A stretch of DNA of 42,583 nucleotides from Verrucomicrobiales bacterium (GCA_947478865.1 CANJXF010000038.1:1-42583); one strand, 5' to 3'. Positions 25,732-35,311 are shown, counted from the stretch's first letter. The notes: a model not told the origin generated them from the letters alone. Program-made: numbers and translations.

Positions 25732-26409
25732 GTGAAACCCCAACGTAAGTTAGCCGAAGCCATCACTCCGGATGGCGCGAATCTCACCCTGCACGAACAC
25801 GACGGAAACTTCTCTGTCCGCCTGAACGGCCAGGGGTTGATGCATTCTTCGGCGCACGCCTCCGAACTTCAACTAGGCGAATTGGCCACTGCAAAAACCC
25901 CAAAACTCTCCGCGCCAAACGTTTTAATTGGCGGACTCGGCCTTGGCTTCACGTTGAGAAGTGTTTTGGAAAACGCGGGTTCGCAAGCAATGGTGCAGGT
26001 GGCAGAATTGATTCCAGACATCGTGAAGTGGAACCGGGAATTTCTTACTGAACTAAATGGCGCGCTCCTCGACGATCCTCGCGTCAAAGTCACAGTTGCC
26101 GATGTGTGGAACGTCATCGCCAGCGCCTCGAAAAACCAGTTCGATGCCATCCTGCTCGACATCGACAACGGCCCCAGTGCCATGGTGCAAAAACAAAATT
26201 CGCGTCTTTACGAACGGAGTGGATTGCGGATGATCGCCGCAGCACTGAAACCGGGCGGACGCGTTTGCATTTGGTCTGCGCAACCGGACAAGGCGTTCGC
26301 CAATCGCCTCATTGATGTGGGATTTACCGTGGAAGCCGTTCCCGCAAAACTCTACGCGAACGCCAAACGCTGCGCGTATTTGATCTACGTGGCGATTAAA
26401 GGGATTTAA
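25732..26409 (+). CDS. Spermidine-synthase-like Rossmann-fold protein
   Basis: The 225-residue protein starts KPQRKLAEAITPDGANLTLHE and continues SSAHASELQLGEL. It has the methyltransferase-like nucleotide motif VLIGGLGLGFTLR, an acidic strand-end (VAELIPDIVKWN), DDPRVKV and the active-site-like DAILLDIDNGP. This is the spermidine synthase/spermine synthase-related class I fold. Without a second gene such as speD nearby, true polyamine synthesis is uncertain and a methyltransferase role is possible. The start is GTG at 25732, 23 bp after the CvfB stop, because homologous sequence begins there. Confidence 0.8.
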   Translation: MKPQRKLAEAITPDGANLTLHEHDGNFSVRLNGQGLMHSSAHASELQLGELATAKTPKLSAPNVLIGGLGLGFTLRSVLENAGSQAMVQVAELIPDIVKWNREFLTELNGALLDDPRVKVTVADVWNVIASASKNQFDAILLDIDNGPSAMVQKQNSRLYERSGLRMIAAALKPGGRVCIWSAQPDKAFANRLIDVGFTVEAVPAKLYANAKRCAYLIYVAIKGI

Positions 26410-26437
26410 GCAAATTTACAGATCCATTCACCAATTC

Positions 26438-28078
26438 TCAAGCGAGCCTATGAAGCTTGATAATTTCAGCGCATGTTTTCGGTGCAGGCTTTTCCCAAGT
26501 ACCAATGCGGCGCATGTGTTCCTGTGGTTCGTCTGCTGTTTGTTGCGGGCGAGAGAGGATGTTTAAGCTGCCTTCCCACAGAATTTTCCGGTCAATGACG
26601 GCGAATTTCTGGTGCGCTCCATTCCGTTCCTCGACTTTCACTCCGATTTTTCTCATCTGTTCAAAGAGCGATGCAGCCGTTTGACGGTTGTTGGCCGCAA
26701 CTTGTGTCAAAGGTTTTGTTACCAGCTTGATCTTAATGCCACTCTCAATTCTCGATTGAAAAAGATCAAAGAATTGCTGGCAACGACGTGCGGAAAGAAA
26801 GGGTGAAACAATGATGATGTCATTTTGTGCTCTCCATAAATCACTAAAGAACGCACCGTAAAAATTGTGCTGCGTATATGGAACGCTGTCGTTTGGATCA
26901 AATGCGTCGCTAATTGGAGAAAGGAGCCGTGCCCATTCTTCAAACGCGGAACAAGAATATCCGCCAAGTATTGTTTGACAGTCCATTACATGGCTTCCTG
27001 CGTTACGAAGTCTTTCCAGAATTCCGCGCAAAATGGCGTTCTGGTGTAATTTGGACTCCAAGTAATTTACGTTGGCGACGATTATCAATTGTGCCTTCGG
27101 TCTCGTCATAGAGACGTTGATGAGCCTAGCGCCATCGCTGGACAACTCCGCGCCGTTCGCAAACCAGGGCGTTATCGGTTCACCTTCGGCAACATCAAAG
27201 ATAATCACCTCCTGTTCGAGCCCCTGAAACTTGTGAACCGTAGAAACTTTTAGATGACGCAAATCCTCATCGCCCGAATCTTCGAGCATCTTTTTGATCA
27301 GCCGAGCTTGAGGAGCATAAGGCGAGATAACGCCCACCTCTTTGATGCCTGCTTTTGCAACTCGTCTCGCTAGTTCCGCTGAAAGCGCTGCACTATAAAG
27401 ATTATATCTGCCGGATCGTCCAACAAGTCGGCTGCTCCAAGGATTGACTGATGATACGTCGCAAAGAATCAAAGGATTGCTGCCGCAGGGAGACCGGTTC
27501 AGAATGCAATCGATATTTCGCCGTTGTTCGTTGCCAACAGAATCAATCAATTGCCCGCCGTAAAAAATCGAATTTGAAATAGAAGAAATATCTGGATGCA
27601 TTCGGTACTGTCTTCGGAGCAATGTCAGCCGCGAATCCGATTGACCATTTTCAACACCTTGCTGAATTCCGGCCTCGCTGAAAATGTCCCTCGCGAGCCA
27701 CTTCTGAACCGCCGCGCTTTCACCTTGGCAAATCGGCGCTAATTGACGGAAATCGCCAACGATCACGATTTTCTTCGCTGTTCGACATGCAGCAAAATAA
27801 ACACTGGGCAACGGCGCTATGCTCGCCTCATCCAGGATGAGAACGTCGAATTGTTGATCATCAAACTGTGAGTCTGTGGTCGCTTTGGTCAAGCTCGTGG
27901 CAATGACTTTTGCCCCTCGAAGGATTTTGTCTTTCAGTGCACAGAGTTCGCGTTCGGCTGCATGAATTTGCTCTGAGATTTCCCGTTCCTGTTTGGCGAG
28001 TTCTTGGTGCCGCTCTCGGAGAGATCCTTCGCCGAGGCGGTAGCAAGAAAGCAGCTTCTGCACTTCGTGCCACAACAC
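26438..28078 (-). CDS. Helicase-PLD protein, C-terminal part (frameshifted)
   Basis: This open frame of 546 codons holds the second half of an SF1 helicase related to UPF1/DNA2 (COG1112): a charged coiled coil (residues 18-52), motif II LILDEAS (80-86), motif III GDFRQLAP (108-115), a YRMHP motif, motif V STVHKFQGLEQ and motif VI NVSMTRPK. The last ~170 residues are a phospholipase-D-type nuclease domain with FSDLWRAQNDIIIVSPFLS and one HQK motif (His489, Lys491) in GAHQKFAVID followed by EGSLN. Motif I lies in the previous frame (27934-29286), so the two frames form one protein broken by a single-base shift near 28078. A GTG at 28078 directly follows a TGA. The region appears more AT-rich than its neighbours. 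Confidence 0.85.
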   Translation of the reverse strand: MLWHEVQKLLSCYRLGEGSLRERHQELAKQEREISEQIHAAERELCALKDKILRGAKVIATSLTKATTDSQFDDQQFDVLILDEASIAPLPSVYFAACRTAKKIVIVGDFRQLAPICQGESAAVQKWLARDIFSEAGIQQGVENGQSDSRLTLLRRQYRMHPDISSISNSIFYGGQLIDSVGNEQRRNIDCILNRSPCGSNPLILCDVSSVNPWSSRLVGRSGRYNLYSAALSAELARRVAKAGIKEVGVISPYAPQARLIKKMLEDSGDEDLRHLKVSTVHKFQGLEQEVIIFDVAEGEPITPWFANGAELSSDGARLINVSMTRPKAQLIIVANVNYLESKLHQNAILRGILERLRNAGSHVMDCQTILGGYSCSAFEEWARLLSPISDAFDPNDSVPYTQHNFYGAFFSDLWRAQNDIIIVSPFLSARRCQQFFDLFQSRIESGIKIKLVTKPLTQVAANNRQTAASLFEQMRKIGVKVEERNGAHQKFAVIDRKILWEGSLNILSRPQQTADEPQEHMRRIGTWEKPAPKTCAEIIKLHRLA

Positions 28079-29286
28079 TCAATTTCTGCGACCTTTCGTT
28101 CGATTGCAGTTTGAATTTGGTTTCGTTTGGTGAGATTTGCAGAAACCGCATCGCGAATAGCATTCAAATCGATTTGAAGTCTGGATACGTGGTTTTGAAG
28201 TTTGACCGGATCAAGTCCACGAAAGAACCTCTTCAATTTCCCGGCAGCTTGTGCATCCGTCAGATTCGTTTTGGCATCTTCCAACCCCAGAATGAGTTCT
28301 TTCTCCCGTGCCTGCAAATTTTCTCGTTCGTGAACACAACTCTGGAGATTTGTCTCCAATTTACCGAGATCTTTTTGAGACTCATCGCGCCGAGACAACC
28401 TTTCCGAAGCTGAACGCAAACAATCCAGTTCGGTGCGAACCGGAGCAAGCTGTTCTCGCAACCGTTTGATCTGTTTCTTCTGTTGCTCCCCCAATCGCTC
28501 GATAATTTTGTCCAGAATGACCATCTCTGGCAGGACAACCGTAGTACTGACATTTCCGAAACGGACCAGTTTGCCACTTTGATAGTCTTCCGTTCCTTCG
28601 AGAAGTTCAGCCGCTCTGGCAATTGCGTTGTCGGTCGCGACGTTGGTGTGCGCCACAATTAGCACGCGCAATCCGCGACGCAACAAAACGGCGACGAGAA
28701 ATCCGATCGTTTGCGTCTTTCCAGTACCTGGAGGTCCCCAAATAAAATGAATGTCGCTTCCGCAAACGGCACGAATTGCTTGAAGCTGGTCGTCGTTCGG
28801 CGGGTTCGCCGAAGACGGCAGATTTAAATCGTTTTGATCCGTAACAGAATTTGCGGATGAGGATTTAAAAAGCAGTTGCGCGAGATGAGTATTCAATTCG
28901 CGCTGCCCGCTAAGCACTTCCTCATATCGCTTCCGCAATGCTTCGAGCAGAAACCAACGATTGATAATGAGTTTCGCTTCAGGAATTGTCGTGTGAAAAT
29001 CACGCTTGATGCCAACTGCCACTTCACTGCCTTGTATAGAAACGATCTGCCCGTCGAATTCCTCGTTGCCAACTTTGATCTTTGCTGGCGCATCATCCAC
29101 CACGATCAGCGGGTTTTCGATTGTAAAAACGTAAACGAAGAATTCTCCTTCGCGTCGATTGAAACGCCCATCGTAAACTGAAGTCGATGAGCCACCGCCA
29201 TTTTGCTGAAGCGCGGCAATCTCCTCTTTCAAGGCTTGCACGAATTCGCGAAGCCGAGCTTGTTCTCCTGATGTTGGCGTCTTCAT
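27934..29286 (-). CDS. Helicase-PLD protein, N-terminal part (frameshifted)
   Basis: The 450-codon frame starts at ATG 29286. Residues 1-160 are a helical start and a beta-rich region (GRFNRREGEFFVYVFTIENP, then a barrel-like part). NDDQLQAI (164-171) is the adenine-binding Q motif and GPPGTGKT (184-191) the Walker A, followed by motif Ia VLIVAHTNVATDNA. A long coiled coil (about 270-400) is inserted between motifs I and II, as in many COG1112 helicases. The last ~45 residues (Cys-rich, then Ser/Asn-rich) do not resemble a helicase; the true continuation is in the overlapping frame at 26438-28078. Together they would make about 950 residues. This architecture is known from helicase-PLD antiphage proteins such as Mokosh type II. 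The system name is inference. Confidence 0.8.
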   Translation of the reverse strand: MKTPTSGEQARLREFVQALKEEIAALQQNGGGSSTSVYDGRFNRREGEFFVYVFTIENPLIVVDDAPAKIKVGNEEFDGQIVSIQGSEVAVGIKRDFHTTIPEAKLIINRWFLLEALRKRYEEVLSGQRELNTHLAQLLFKSSSANSVTDQNDLNLPSSANPPNDDQLQAIRAVCGSDIHFIWGPPGTGKTQTIGFLVAVLLRRGLRVLIVAHTNVATDNAIARAAELLEGTEDYQSGKLVRFGNVSTTVVLPEMVILDKIIERLGEQQKKQIKRLREQLAPVRTELDCLRSASERLSRRDESQKDLGKLETNLQSCVHERENLQAREKELILGLEDAKTNLTDAQAAGKLKRFFRGLDPVKLQNHVSRLQIDLNAIRDAVSANLTKRNQIQTAIERKVAEIECCGTKCRSCFLATASAKDLSESGTKNSPNRNGKSQSKFMQPNANSVH

Positions 29287-29357
29287 TTTGATTGCTTAGC
29301 AATCTCACTCTTACTTCAACAACGGTTTTGAACGCTGTAAGTTCGACCCTTTTTCCG

Positions 29358-29453
29358 TTACCAATCGGTCGGTGCGTAATCTTTCAGAAATTTTCCCCAG
29401 ACATCCTCGCCCGTGTTGAACCCGACGATGATTACTCTGACCCCGGCAATCAT
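29358..29453 (-). pseudogene. Displaced copy of the 3' end of the zinc-finger SDR gene
   Basis: 29358-29431 matches 30329-30402, the last ~75 bp of the SDR gene at 30329-31909, with about six mismatches and the same orientation. The frame reads [21 protein letters not shown] then stop, against [21 protein letters not shown]. It is a partial tandem duplication or the last relic of a second SDR copy. The rest of the spacer 29454-29545 has no recognisable gene; a 74-codon frame here is composite. Confidence 0.75.
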
Positions 29454-29545
29454 GTCGCCTTCCCAATGAAAATTGCTGCGATAATTCATCAGCCGCGTCT
29501 ATGCCAAATTTGTTGCCGATGGCGAAGTTTGTCATGTGAGCACTT

Positions 29546-30168
29546 TCATTGTTTCTTTTCCCTTAGCAACGCTTCCGGCAAGGCCATAAGCTCCGCGCCG
29601 GAATCGGCACGCCAAACCACGCGACCATCCGGCAGCAGTCGGAGGATCGTTCCGCTCATCGAGCCACGCAGAGTTTTGACGCGGTCGCCGGGTTGGAGAT
29701 CGGCGGACGCACACAATTCTTCCACCATCCGCGCCATGGATTCGTGATCGAGAACGCCAGCAATAAAGTGTGCGACCCCGGACATCACTTCGCGGCGGCG
29801 AGTGGTGGGCAACTCGGCGAAGACGAAGTCAACGAGAGTCCGTCCGACGTCGGCAAACGTATTGCCGTTGAAGAAGAGAAATGGAGAGCGACGATGACAT
29901 TGTCGCAAAAACTCTATAGTTTCGTCGAGGGTGGAGATTTCTGGCTGGCGACGTCGCCATTCTGCTTCAAGCGCTGCATAGCTCTCTGAATTCTGGCCGT
30001 GCTGCGCGCCTCCTCTTGCGCACGCTCCTCGGTTGAGGCCGATGACAAGCTCCCAACTCCGGTTTTTGAGAAAAGCGGCTCGGGCTTGTAGCGGTGATTG
30101 TTCGCCAGAACTTCCTCCAAAATGTCCTGGTCGGTCAGATGCTCCAGCAGATCCAATCTCAGTTTCAT
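29546..30168 (-). pseudogene. Conserved protein of unknown function, apparently frameshifted
   Basis: Two minus-strand frames look like parts of one protein. From ATG 30168 the first reads MKLRLDLLEHLTDQDILEEV, then RYKPEPLFSKTGV and a helical EERAQEEARSTARIQRAMQR. After that it turns to low-quality sequence and stops at 29914. The second frame continues from about 29972 with LEAEWRRRQPEISTLDETIE, FNGNTFADVGRTLVDFVFAEL, a VAHFIAGVLDHESM helix, and a C-terminal SH3/KOW-like barrel (LQPGDRVKTLRGSMSGTI ... LPDGRVVW). The best junction needs one extra base near 29963-29975. Alternatively, two overlapping genes exist, but the second has no ATG in a good place. I do not recognise the family. Confidence 0.55.
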
Positions 30169-30328
30169 CGCTCATAATTTACGCCCGGTTGCATGTTTGA
30201 TTCAAGTGATGTTATCAAATGTTTTCGACGCAACAAGGCGCGGATCGTTTTTCCTTTTCAACTCTTCCATTTTTCTGCGCGTCAGCGAGAGCCGGTCGTG
30301 ACTCGTGTGCGCGCCAAGGTTTTTTACT

Positions 30329-31909
30329 TTACCAATCGGTCGGCACGTAATCTTTCAGAAATTTTCCCCAGACATGCCCGCCGGTGTTGAACCCGGCGAT
30401 GATCGGATCGACGATGCGCGCCGCGCCGTCCACGATGTCCAACGGCGGATGGAAACGGTGTTCCTGAGTTTTGCGCGCCGCGATTTGCACCGGATCTTCA
30501 TCAGTCACCCAGCCGGTATCGACCGCGTTCATGTGAATTCCGTCGGCTTGATAATCGGCGGCAGAAGTGCGCGTCATCATGTTGAGCGCGGCCTTGGCCA
30601 TGTTCGTGTGCGGATGCCGCGTTGTCTTGGATGGCCGATAGAATTGCCCCTCCACCGCCGAAACATTGACGATGTGTTTGTCGCGTTCCGGCGTGCGGAG
30701 CATCAACGATTTCAGCCGCGCATTCAGGATAAACGGCGCGACCGCATTGATCAGATGAACTTCCAAAAGTTCGACCGCTGGAACTTCCGCCATCATCAAG
30801 CGCCACGAATTTCGCTCGCGCAAATCGACTTGTTGCAAATCCTGGTCGAGTCTTCCTTGCGGAAATAAATCCTTCTGCGCCGACAGTTCATCGGGCAACA
30901 GCGGCACCTGCGATAATTCGGCGGCGTGCGTCAAACCCACTTCTGCAATGCGCCGCTCAGCCAGCGCGGAGCTTCCTTCCGGCAACATGTGGTAACCGCG
31001 CAACCCCTCGTAAGCGCCCAGCAATCGGCGCGCATTTTCCGGCATGGCGTCGAGAGAACTCGATTCGCTTGCCATCATGTGTTCATAAAAGTCTGGCGGT
31101 CGACGCACGGTTTGGCAGGCGTTGTTGATGATGAAATCCAGCCGCTCGCGTGTCGTCAGCAAATGTTTGCAAAAGGCTTCGACGCTCGGCGTGTGGCGCA
31201 AATCGAGACCGAAGATTTCCAGGCGATGCCCCCACTCCGCAAAGTCCGGTTCCTGCGCGTAACGGGCGGCGGAGTCGCGCGGGAAACGCGTCGTGACGAT
31301 GAGTTGCGCTCCGGCCCGCAAGAGTTTGATGCCGGCCTGATAACCGATTTTCACGCGCCCGCCAGTCAGCAGCGCCACGCGCCCGCGCAAATCGGCGAGT
31401 TCGCTGCGCTTGCGATAATTCAGCTCGGCGCACTCGGGGCAAAGTTGATCGTAAAAAAAGTGGATCGTCGAATAGTCGCGTTTGCAGATGTAACAATTTT
31501 GCGGCGCGATCACTTCGCGAAAATCGGGATCGTCTTTGATCTCCTGCTGTTGGAAATCCAGAGGCACATAGACATTCGGCGTCGTAAACACCGGCTTTTT
31601 TCGCAGCACACGAATTCCGGTTTGATTGAGCACACCTTGGTCGCGCTGCAATTTCTCTGCATTGCGCTGGCGAATCTGCGCTTTGCGCAAACGACGCCGA
31701 TCTACGGCGTCCGGTCGCGAAACCAATCCCGCCGCCTGAAGCAAACGAGTCCGTTCCTCTTCCGAAACTCCCGCGAGCAATGCGCGGTTTTTCGAGATTT
31801 CTTCCAGCAGCTGTGCGGCGTTGGCCAGACGCTCGGCCAACGTTTCACGCGTCGCCGTTTCGACCTCAGGGGCCGATGCATCGATAGAATTTCTTTCTTT
31901 TTTCAACAC
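30329..31909 (-). CDS. SDR oxidoreductase with N-terminal zinc finger, atypical active site
   Basis: Of its 526 residues, the first ~110 are helical and basic. A CxxC-x17-CxxC zinc-binding element follows (CYIC ... CPEC, about 140-165), then an SDR domain with a modified nucleotide loop ([15 protein letters not shown]), NNAC, and an active-site Ser in [10 protein letters not shown]. At the place of the catalytic Y-x-x-x-K, the sequence is [10 protein letters not shown], so Lys is kept but Tyr is Thr. Long inserts lie between strands 4 and 5. Similar long SDR-like proteins occur in fungi and plants (from memory). Activity is uncertain. The start is a GTG at 31909. It sits 101 bp downstream of the efflux operon on the same strand. 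Confidence 0.8.
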   Translation of the reverse strand: MLKKERNSIDASAPEVETATRETLAERLANAAQLLEEISKNRALLAGVSEEERTRLLQAAGLVSRPDAVDRRRLRKAQIRQRNAEKLQRDQGVLNQTGIRVLRKKPVFTTPNVYVPLDFQQQEIKDDPDFREVIAPQNCYICKRDYSTIHFFYDQLCPECAELNYRKRSELADLRGRVALLTGGRVKIGYQAGIKLLRAGAQLIVTTRFPRDSAARYAQEPDFAEWGHRLEIFGLDLRHTPSVEAFCKHLLTTRERLDFIINNACQTVRRPPDFYEHMMASESSSLDAMPENARRLLGAYEGLRGYHMLPEGSSALAERRIAEVGLTHAAELSQVPLLPDELSAQKDLFPQGRLDQDLQQVDLRERNSWRLMMAEVPAVELLEVHLINAVAPFILNARLKSLMLRTPERDKHIVNVSAVEGQFYRPSKTTRHPHTNMAKAALNMMTRTSAADYQADGIHMNAVDTGWVTDEDPVQIAARKTQEHRFHPPLDIVDGAARIVDPIIAGFNTGGHVWGKFLKDYVPTDW

Positions 31910-32010
31910 AGATTTTGAGATTTCGCCGAGGCGAATGGCATCGAACGTAGCTTGAAAAGAAGCAGCGTCAAGGCACGGCTGTCAGCGGCGCGATTTCTCG
32001 ATGCGACCGC

Positions 32011-33291
32011 TTACTCGTAGCGCAGCGACTCAATCGGATCGAGGTTCGCCGCTTTGTAAGCCGGGTAGGTTCCAAAGATAATTCCGACGAGGGAACAAAT
32101 TCCTAGACCGAACAACGCCCAATCGAAGGGAATCACGGCGGGCAATTTCAAAAAATGCGCAGCCACGTTTCCTCCAATCACGCCCAGCAAAACTCCAATT
32201 GCGCCGCCAAATTCGCACAGAACCACGGCTTCCATGATGAATTGGGTCATGATGTTTCGCTTTTTTGCGCCGATCGCGCGGCGGATTCCGATTTCACGCG
32301 TTCGTTCGGTGACGGACACAAGCATGATGTTCATAATTCCGATGCCCGCTGCAATCAACGCGATGGAACTAACAAGCGTCACGCCAATTCGCACGGCGAG
32401 CGTGAGTGAGTTGATCTGCTGCATCATCGAATCCTGCGATAAAATTTCAAAATCATCCTCGCCGCCGGGCGGCACTTTTCGCAATGCGCGCAAAACCCCG
32501 CGAACTTGTTCGACCGTGTCGTCAAAACTCGCGAGGTCGCGCGATTGCACCATCAGGCCGATGCTTTGATAGCGACTGCTGTAACGCCCGAAACCGGTCG
32601 TGATAGGAATGACGGCGAAGTTGTCCTGGTTACCACCTTGCATCGAACCTTTCGCTTCGAGCACGCCGATGACGCTGTAACCGATGCCGTTAATCTTGAT
32701 CCGCTCACCCATCGCGGAACCTGCTGGAAATAAAACTTCCGCTAGATTATTTCCGAGTACACAGACGTCACGAAGCCCATCCACGTCCGCGTCAGATAAG
32801 ATTCGGCCTTCGTGCAGAATCCAGTTTTGCGCGGCAAAACTATCCGGCGTTTCGCCCGTCAATGAGACTCCCGGCGGTGCCTTCGCATAGCTGGAAAACA
32901 TCTCGGTCACAGGGAAATTCATTTCCAAACCGACGCCACGAGCTAGCGTCGCGCGCTTCTTGACCTCCAGGCCTTGAGCGAGCGTGATGTCTTTGCGCCG
33001 CCAATATTTTTCATCCGGTCGGTCAAAGGTGATTCCCGGCAATTTTTGCACCGCAAACGTTTGTCCGCCCAAAACGTCCAACTCACTTTCAATTTTCGTC
33101 TGCATCGCGCGCATCGCCGTCATGACGACGATGATGGAAAATACGCCGACCAACACCCCAAGCAATGTCAGCGCGGAACGCAACTTGTGCGACGCAACCG
33201 CATTCAATGCCATCAAAAAACTTTCTTTGAACTCCGCGCTCAGGACGCGAAGCAATTTCCATCGGGAGTAAGTTTGTTTGGGTCGAAACAT
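32011..33291 (-). CDS. MacB-like ABC transporter permease (second of two)
   Basis: The 426-residue permease has an N-terminal helix (ALTLLGVLVGVFSIIVVMTA), a periplasmic MacB_PCD domain (about 70-280), and a C-terminal FtsX domain with three helices including IALIAAGIGIMNIMLVSVTE and the TREIGIRRAIGA coupling segment. It ends at IESLRYE, typical of MacB permeases. It follows the first permease by 6 bp, so both are co-transcribed and probably form a heterodimer with the ATPase. The substrate may be a lipid, peptide or drug and cannot be told. Confidence 0.9.
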   Translation of the reverse strand: MFRPKQTYSRWKLLRVLSAEFKESFLMALNAVASHKLRSALTLLGVLVGVFSIIVVMTAMRAMQTKIESELDVLGGQTFAVQKLPGITFDRPDEKYWRRKDITLAQGLEVKKRATLARGVGLEMNFPVTEMFSSYAKAPPGVSLTGETPDSFAAQNWILHEGRILSDADVDGLRDVCVLGNNLAEVLFPAGSAMGERIKINGIGYSVIGVLEAKGSMQGGNQDNFAVIPITTGFGRYSSRYQSIGLMVQSRDLASFDDTVEQVRGVLRALRKVPPGGEDDFEILSQDSMMQQINSLTLAVRIGVTLVSSIALIAAGIGIMNIMLVSVTERTREIGIRRAIGAKKRNIMTQFIMEAVVLCEFGGAIGVLLGVIGGNVAAHFLKLPAVIPFDWALFGLGICSLVGIIFGTYPAYKAANLDPIESLRYE

Positions 33292-33297
33292 CTTTAA

Positions 33298-34533
33298 TTA
33301 TTCGTTGCGTAGCGCTTCAACCGGATCCATTCGCGCCGCGCGCCACGCGGGAAAAAAGCCCGAAGCGAGCCCGGTGAAAAGCGAAACAAGAATGGCCACT
33401 CCCATCACGGGAATCGAGAGGCTGACCGGGACAGGCATAAACCGTCCAACGGCTAAAACCATCAGATAGGTGATCGCCAATCCAACCAATCCGCCAATCA
33501 TACAAATGCTCGCCGCTTCGATTAAGAATTGAATCAAAATGGTGCGCCGTTTTGCGCCGATGGCTTTGCGCACACCGATTTCACGTGTTCGTTCCGCCAC
33601 CGAAACGAACATGATGTTCATGATTCCGATTCCGCCGACAAACAGCGACAAACCTGTGATCAGCAAACCGACGGTCGCGATGATTCCCGCCACGCGATTG
33701 AACATGCTGATGAGATGTTCCTGTTGGTTAATTGCGAAATCATCCGGATCACCCGGCGCGAGGCGGCGAATTTTTCGCATAATTCCCTGCAGCTCTTCCT
33801 TCGCATCTTCGATGCGATTGATCTCGCTCACCTTCACTTGAATTTGAAAATCCGGATTCCGCCAATACCCACCCAGCAATTGGCGAATGGGAATGATTAC
33901 TTCGTTGTCCAAACTTTTCATCCCCATAAAACTCCCCTGCTTGGCGAGAACGCCGATCACTTCCAGCGGCCGGGAGCCGATTCGAATGCGTTTTCCAATG
34001 GGGTCTTCATTCAGAAATAAATTGGTCGCCACATCCATCCCAATCACACAAACAGGGCGGCCACCTTCCGATTCCATCTCGGTCATGAAACGGCCTTGGC
34101 CAACGGAGAATCCGCTCGTCACGAGGAACTGATCGGTGCTGCCAATGATTTGCACTCCGCGCGCATTCCGCGATTGGTAACCGACGGATTGAAACATCAC
34201 CACCACCGGCGCGACGCCGCGGGCGAGCGTCATTTGTTTCTCCACTTCCCTCGCTTGGAGCCAGGTGATTTCGCGGCGTTTCAGGAAGCCCAACCACTCC
34301 GCCTCGGTGTGCGCCAACCAACTGCCCCGCTGCACAAAGAGCGTGTCGGCGCCAATGATGGAAATACTTTGGTGAAAAGCGCGGTTCATCGCATCGAGCG
34401 CCGTCCCCATCAACGTGACCGTCACAATTCCAATCACGATGCCAAGCGTCGTCAGCACCGAGCGCATTTTGTTGGCCAGAATTGCGTCCCATGCAATCGC
34501 GAGGCCTTCTTTTAATTCGCTCAGGAAATTCAC
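33298..34533 (-). CDS. MacB-like ABC transporter permease (first of two)
   Basis: The 411-residue paralogue of the next gene begins MNFLSELKEGLAIAWDAILA and has the helix VLTTLGIVIGIVTVTLMGTA, a MacB_PCD periplasmic domain, and the C-terminal FtsX domain with LFVGGIGIMNIMFVSVAE and TREIGVRKAIGAKRR. It starts with GTG at 34533, 7 bp after the ATPase stop. Two different permeases imply an asymmetric MacB-type channel, unlike the homodimer of E. coli MacB. Confidence 0.9.
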   Translation of the reverse strand: MNFLSELKEGLAIAWDAILANKMRSVLTTLGIVIGIVTVTLMGTALDAMNRAFHQSISIIGADTLFVQRGSWLAHTEAEWLGFLKRREITWLQAREVEKQMTLARGVAPVVVMFQSVGYQSRNARGVQIIGSTDQFLVTSGFSVGQGRFMTEMESEGGRPVCVIGMDVATNLFLNEDPIGKRIRIGSRPLEVIGVLAKQGSFMGMKSLDNEVIIPIRQLLGGYWRNPDFQIQVKVSEINRIEDAKEELQGIMRKIRRLAPGDPDDFAINQQEHLISMFNRVAGIIATVGLLITGLSLFVGGIGIMNIMFVSVAERTREIGVRKAIGAKRRTILIQFLIEAASICMIGGLVGLAITYLMVLAVGRFMPVPVSLSIPVMGVAILVSLFTGLASGFFPAWRAARMDPVEALRNE

Positions 34534-34540
34534 AACGAAA

Positions 34541-35227
34541 TCAGTGCTTCACTGCTTCATCGCTGGCGATCAGCCCGTCGCGAATGCGGATAATGCGGCG
34601 CGCATGGAGTGCGACTTCTTCCTCGTGGGTCACCACGAAAACGGTGTTCCCCTTGCGCGAAAGATCTTCAAACAAAGTCATGATTTCGTCGCCCGTTTTG
34701 GAATCGAGATTGCCCGTCGGTTCGTCGGCCAGAATGATTGACGGCGTGTTGACCAGCGCGCGGGCAATCGCCACGCGCTGTCGTTGGCCACCTGACAATT
34801 CATTTGGTTTATGCGTCACGCGATCGGCGAGACCAACGGCCGTCAGCGCCTCGAGCGCGACCCGCCTGCGCTCATCAAAAGTCATTCCGGAATAAATCAG
34901 CGGCAGCTCCACATTGCGCAGCGCATTCGAGCGCGGCAGCAGATTGAACGTCTGAAAAACAAAACCGATTTCGCGATTGCGAACTTCCGCCAGCTCGTTG
35001 TCGTCCATTTCGCTGACGTTCGTCCCGTTCAATTCATAGGTGCCCGAGGTCGGCGTATCGAGGCAGCCGAGCAGATTCATCAGCGTGGATTTGCCAGAGC
35101 CAGACGGCCCCATGATCGCCACATATTCACCGCGTTCAATTTCCAGGGAAACATCGCGCAATGCATGGATTGTCTCCTCGCCCATCTGATAGCGGCGTGA
35201 AAGGTTTTTCAGGCAAATCAGGCTCAT
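34541..35227 (-). CDS. ABC transporter ATP-binding protein (MacB/LolD-type)
   Basis: The 228-residue ATPase has Walker [10 protein letters not shown] (40-48), the Q-loop FQTFNLLP (91-98), signature [15 protein letters not shown] (144-158), Walker [13 protein letters not shown] (164-175) and switch His201. The sequence around GCLDTPTSG is typical of the MacB/LolD subfamily that energises FtsX-type permeases. It is located between the fusion-protein gene and the two permeases, in the order expected of a tripartite exporter. Confidence 0.93.
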   Translation of the reverse strand: MSLICLKNLSRRYQMGEETIHALRDVSLEIERGEYVAIMGPSGSGKSTLMNLLGCLDTPTSGTYELNGTNVSEMDDNELAEVRNREIGFVFQTFNLLPRSNALRNVELPLIYSGMTFDERRRVALEALTAVGLADRVTHKPNELSGGQRQRVAIARALVNTPSIILADEPTGNLDSKTGDEIMTLFEDLSRKGNTVFVVTHEEEVALHARRIIRIRDGLIASDEAVKH

Positions 35228-35311
35228 GTGGGAAGTCCTAAGTTTTCAATTTTAAGTTTAAGCTGAGAACTTGTCTTTCACTCAGAACTACGAATGAGGG
35301 ACTCAAAACGT

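Noticed and set aside
28060-28090. Programmed -1 frameshifting in the helicase gene
   Set aside because: No slippery heptamer or obvious downstream stem was seen at the junction, so a mutation or sequence error is more likely.
30926-31918. 330-codon plus-strand ORF opposite the zinc-finger SDR
   Set aside because: The opposite strand encodes clear SDR and zinc-binding motifs; this frame shows none and is a shadow.
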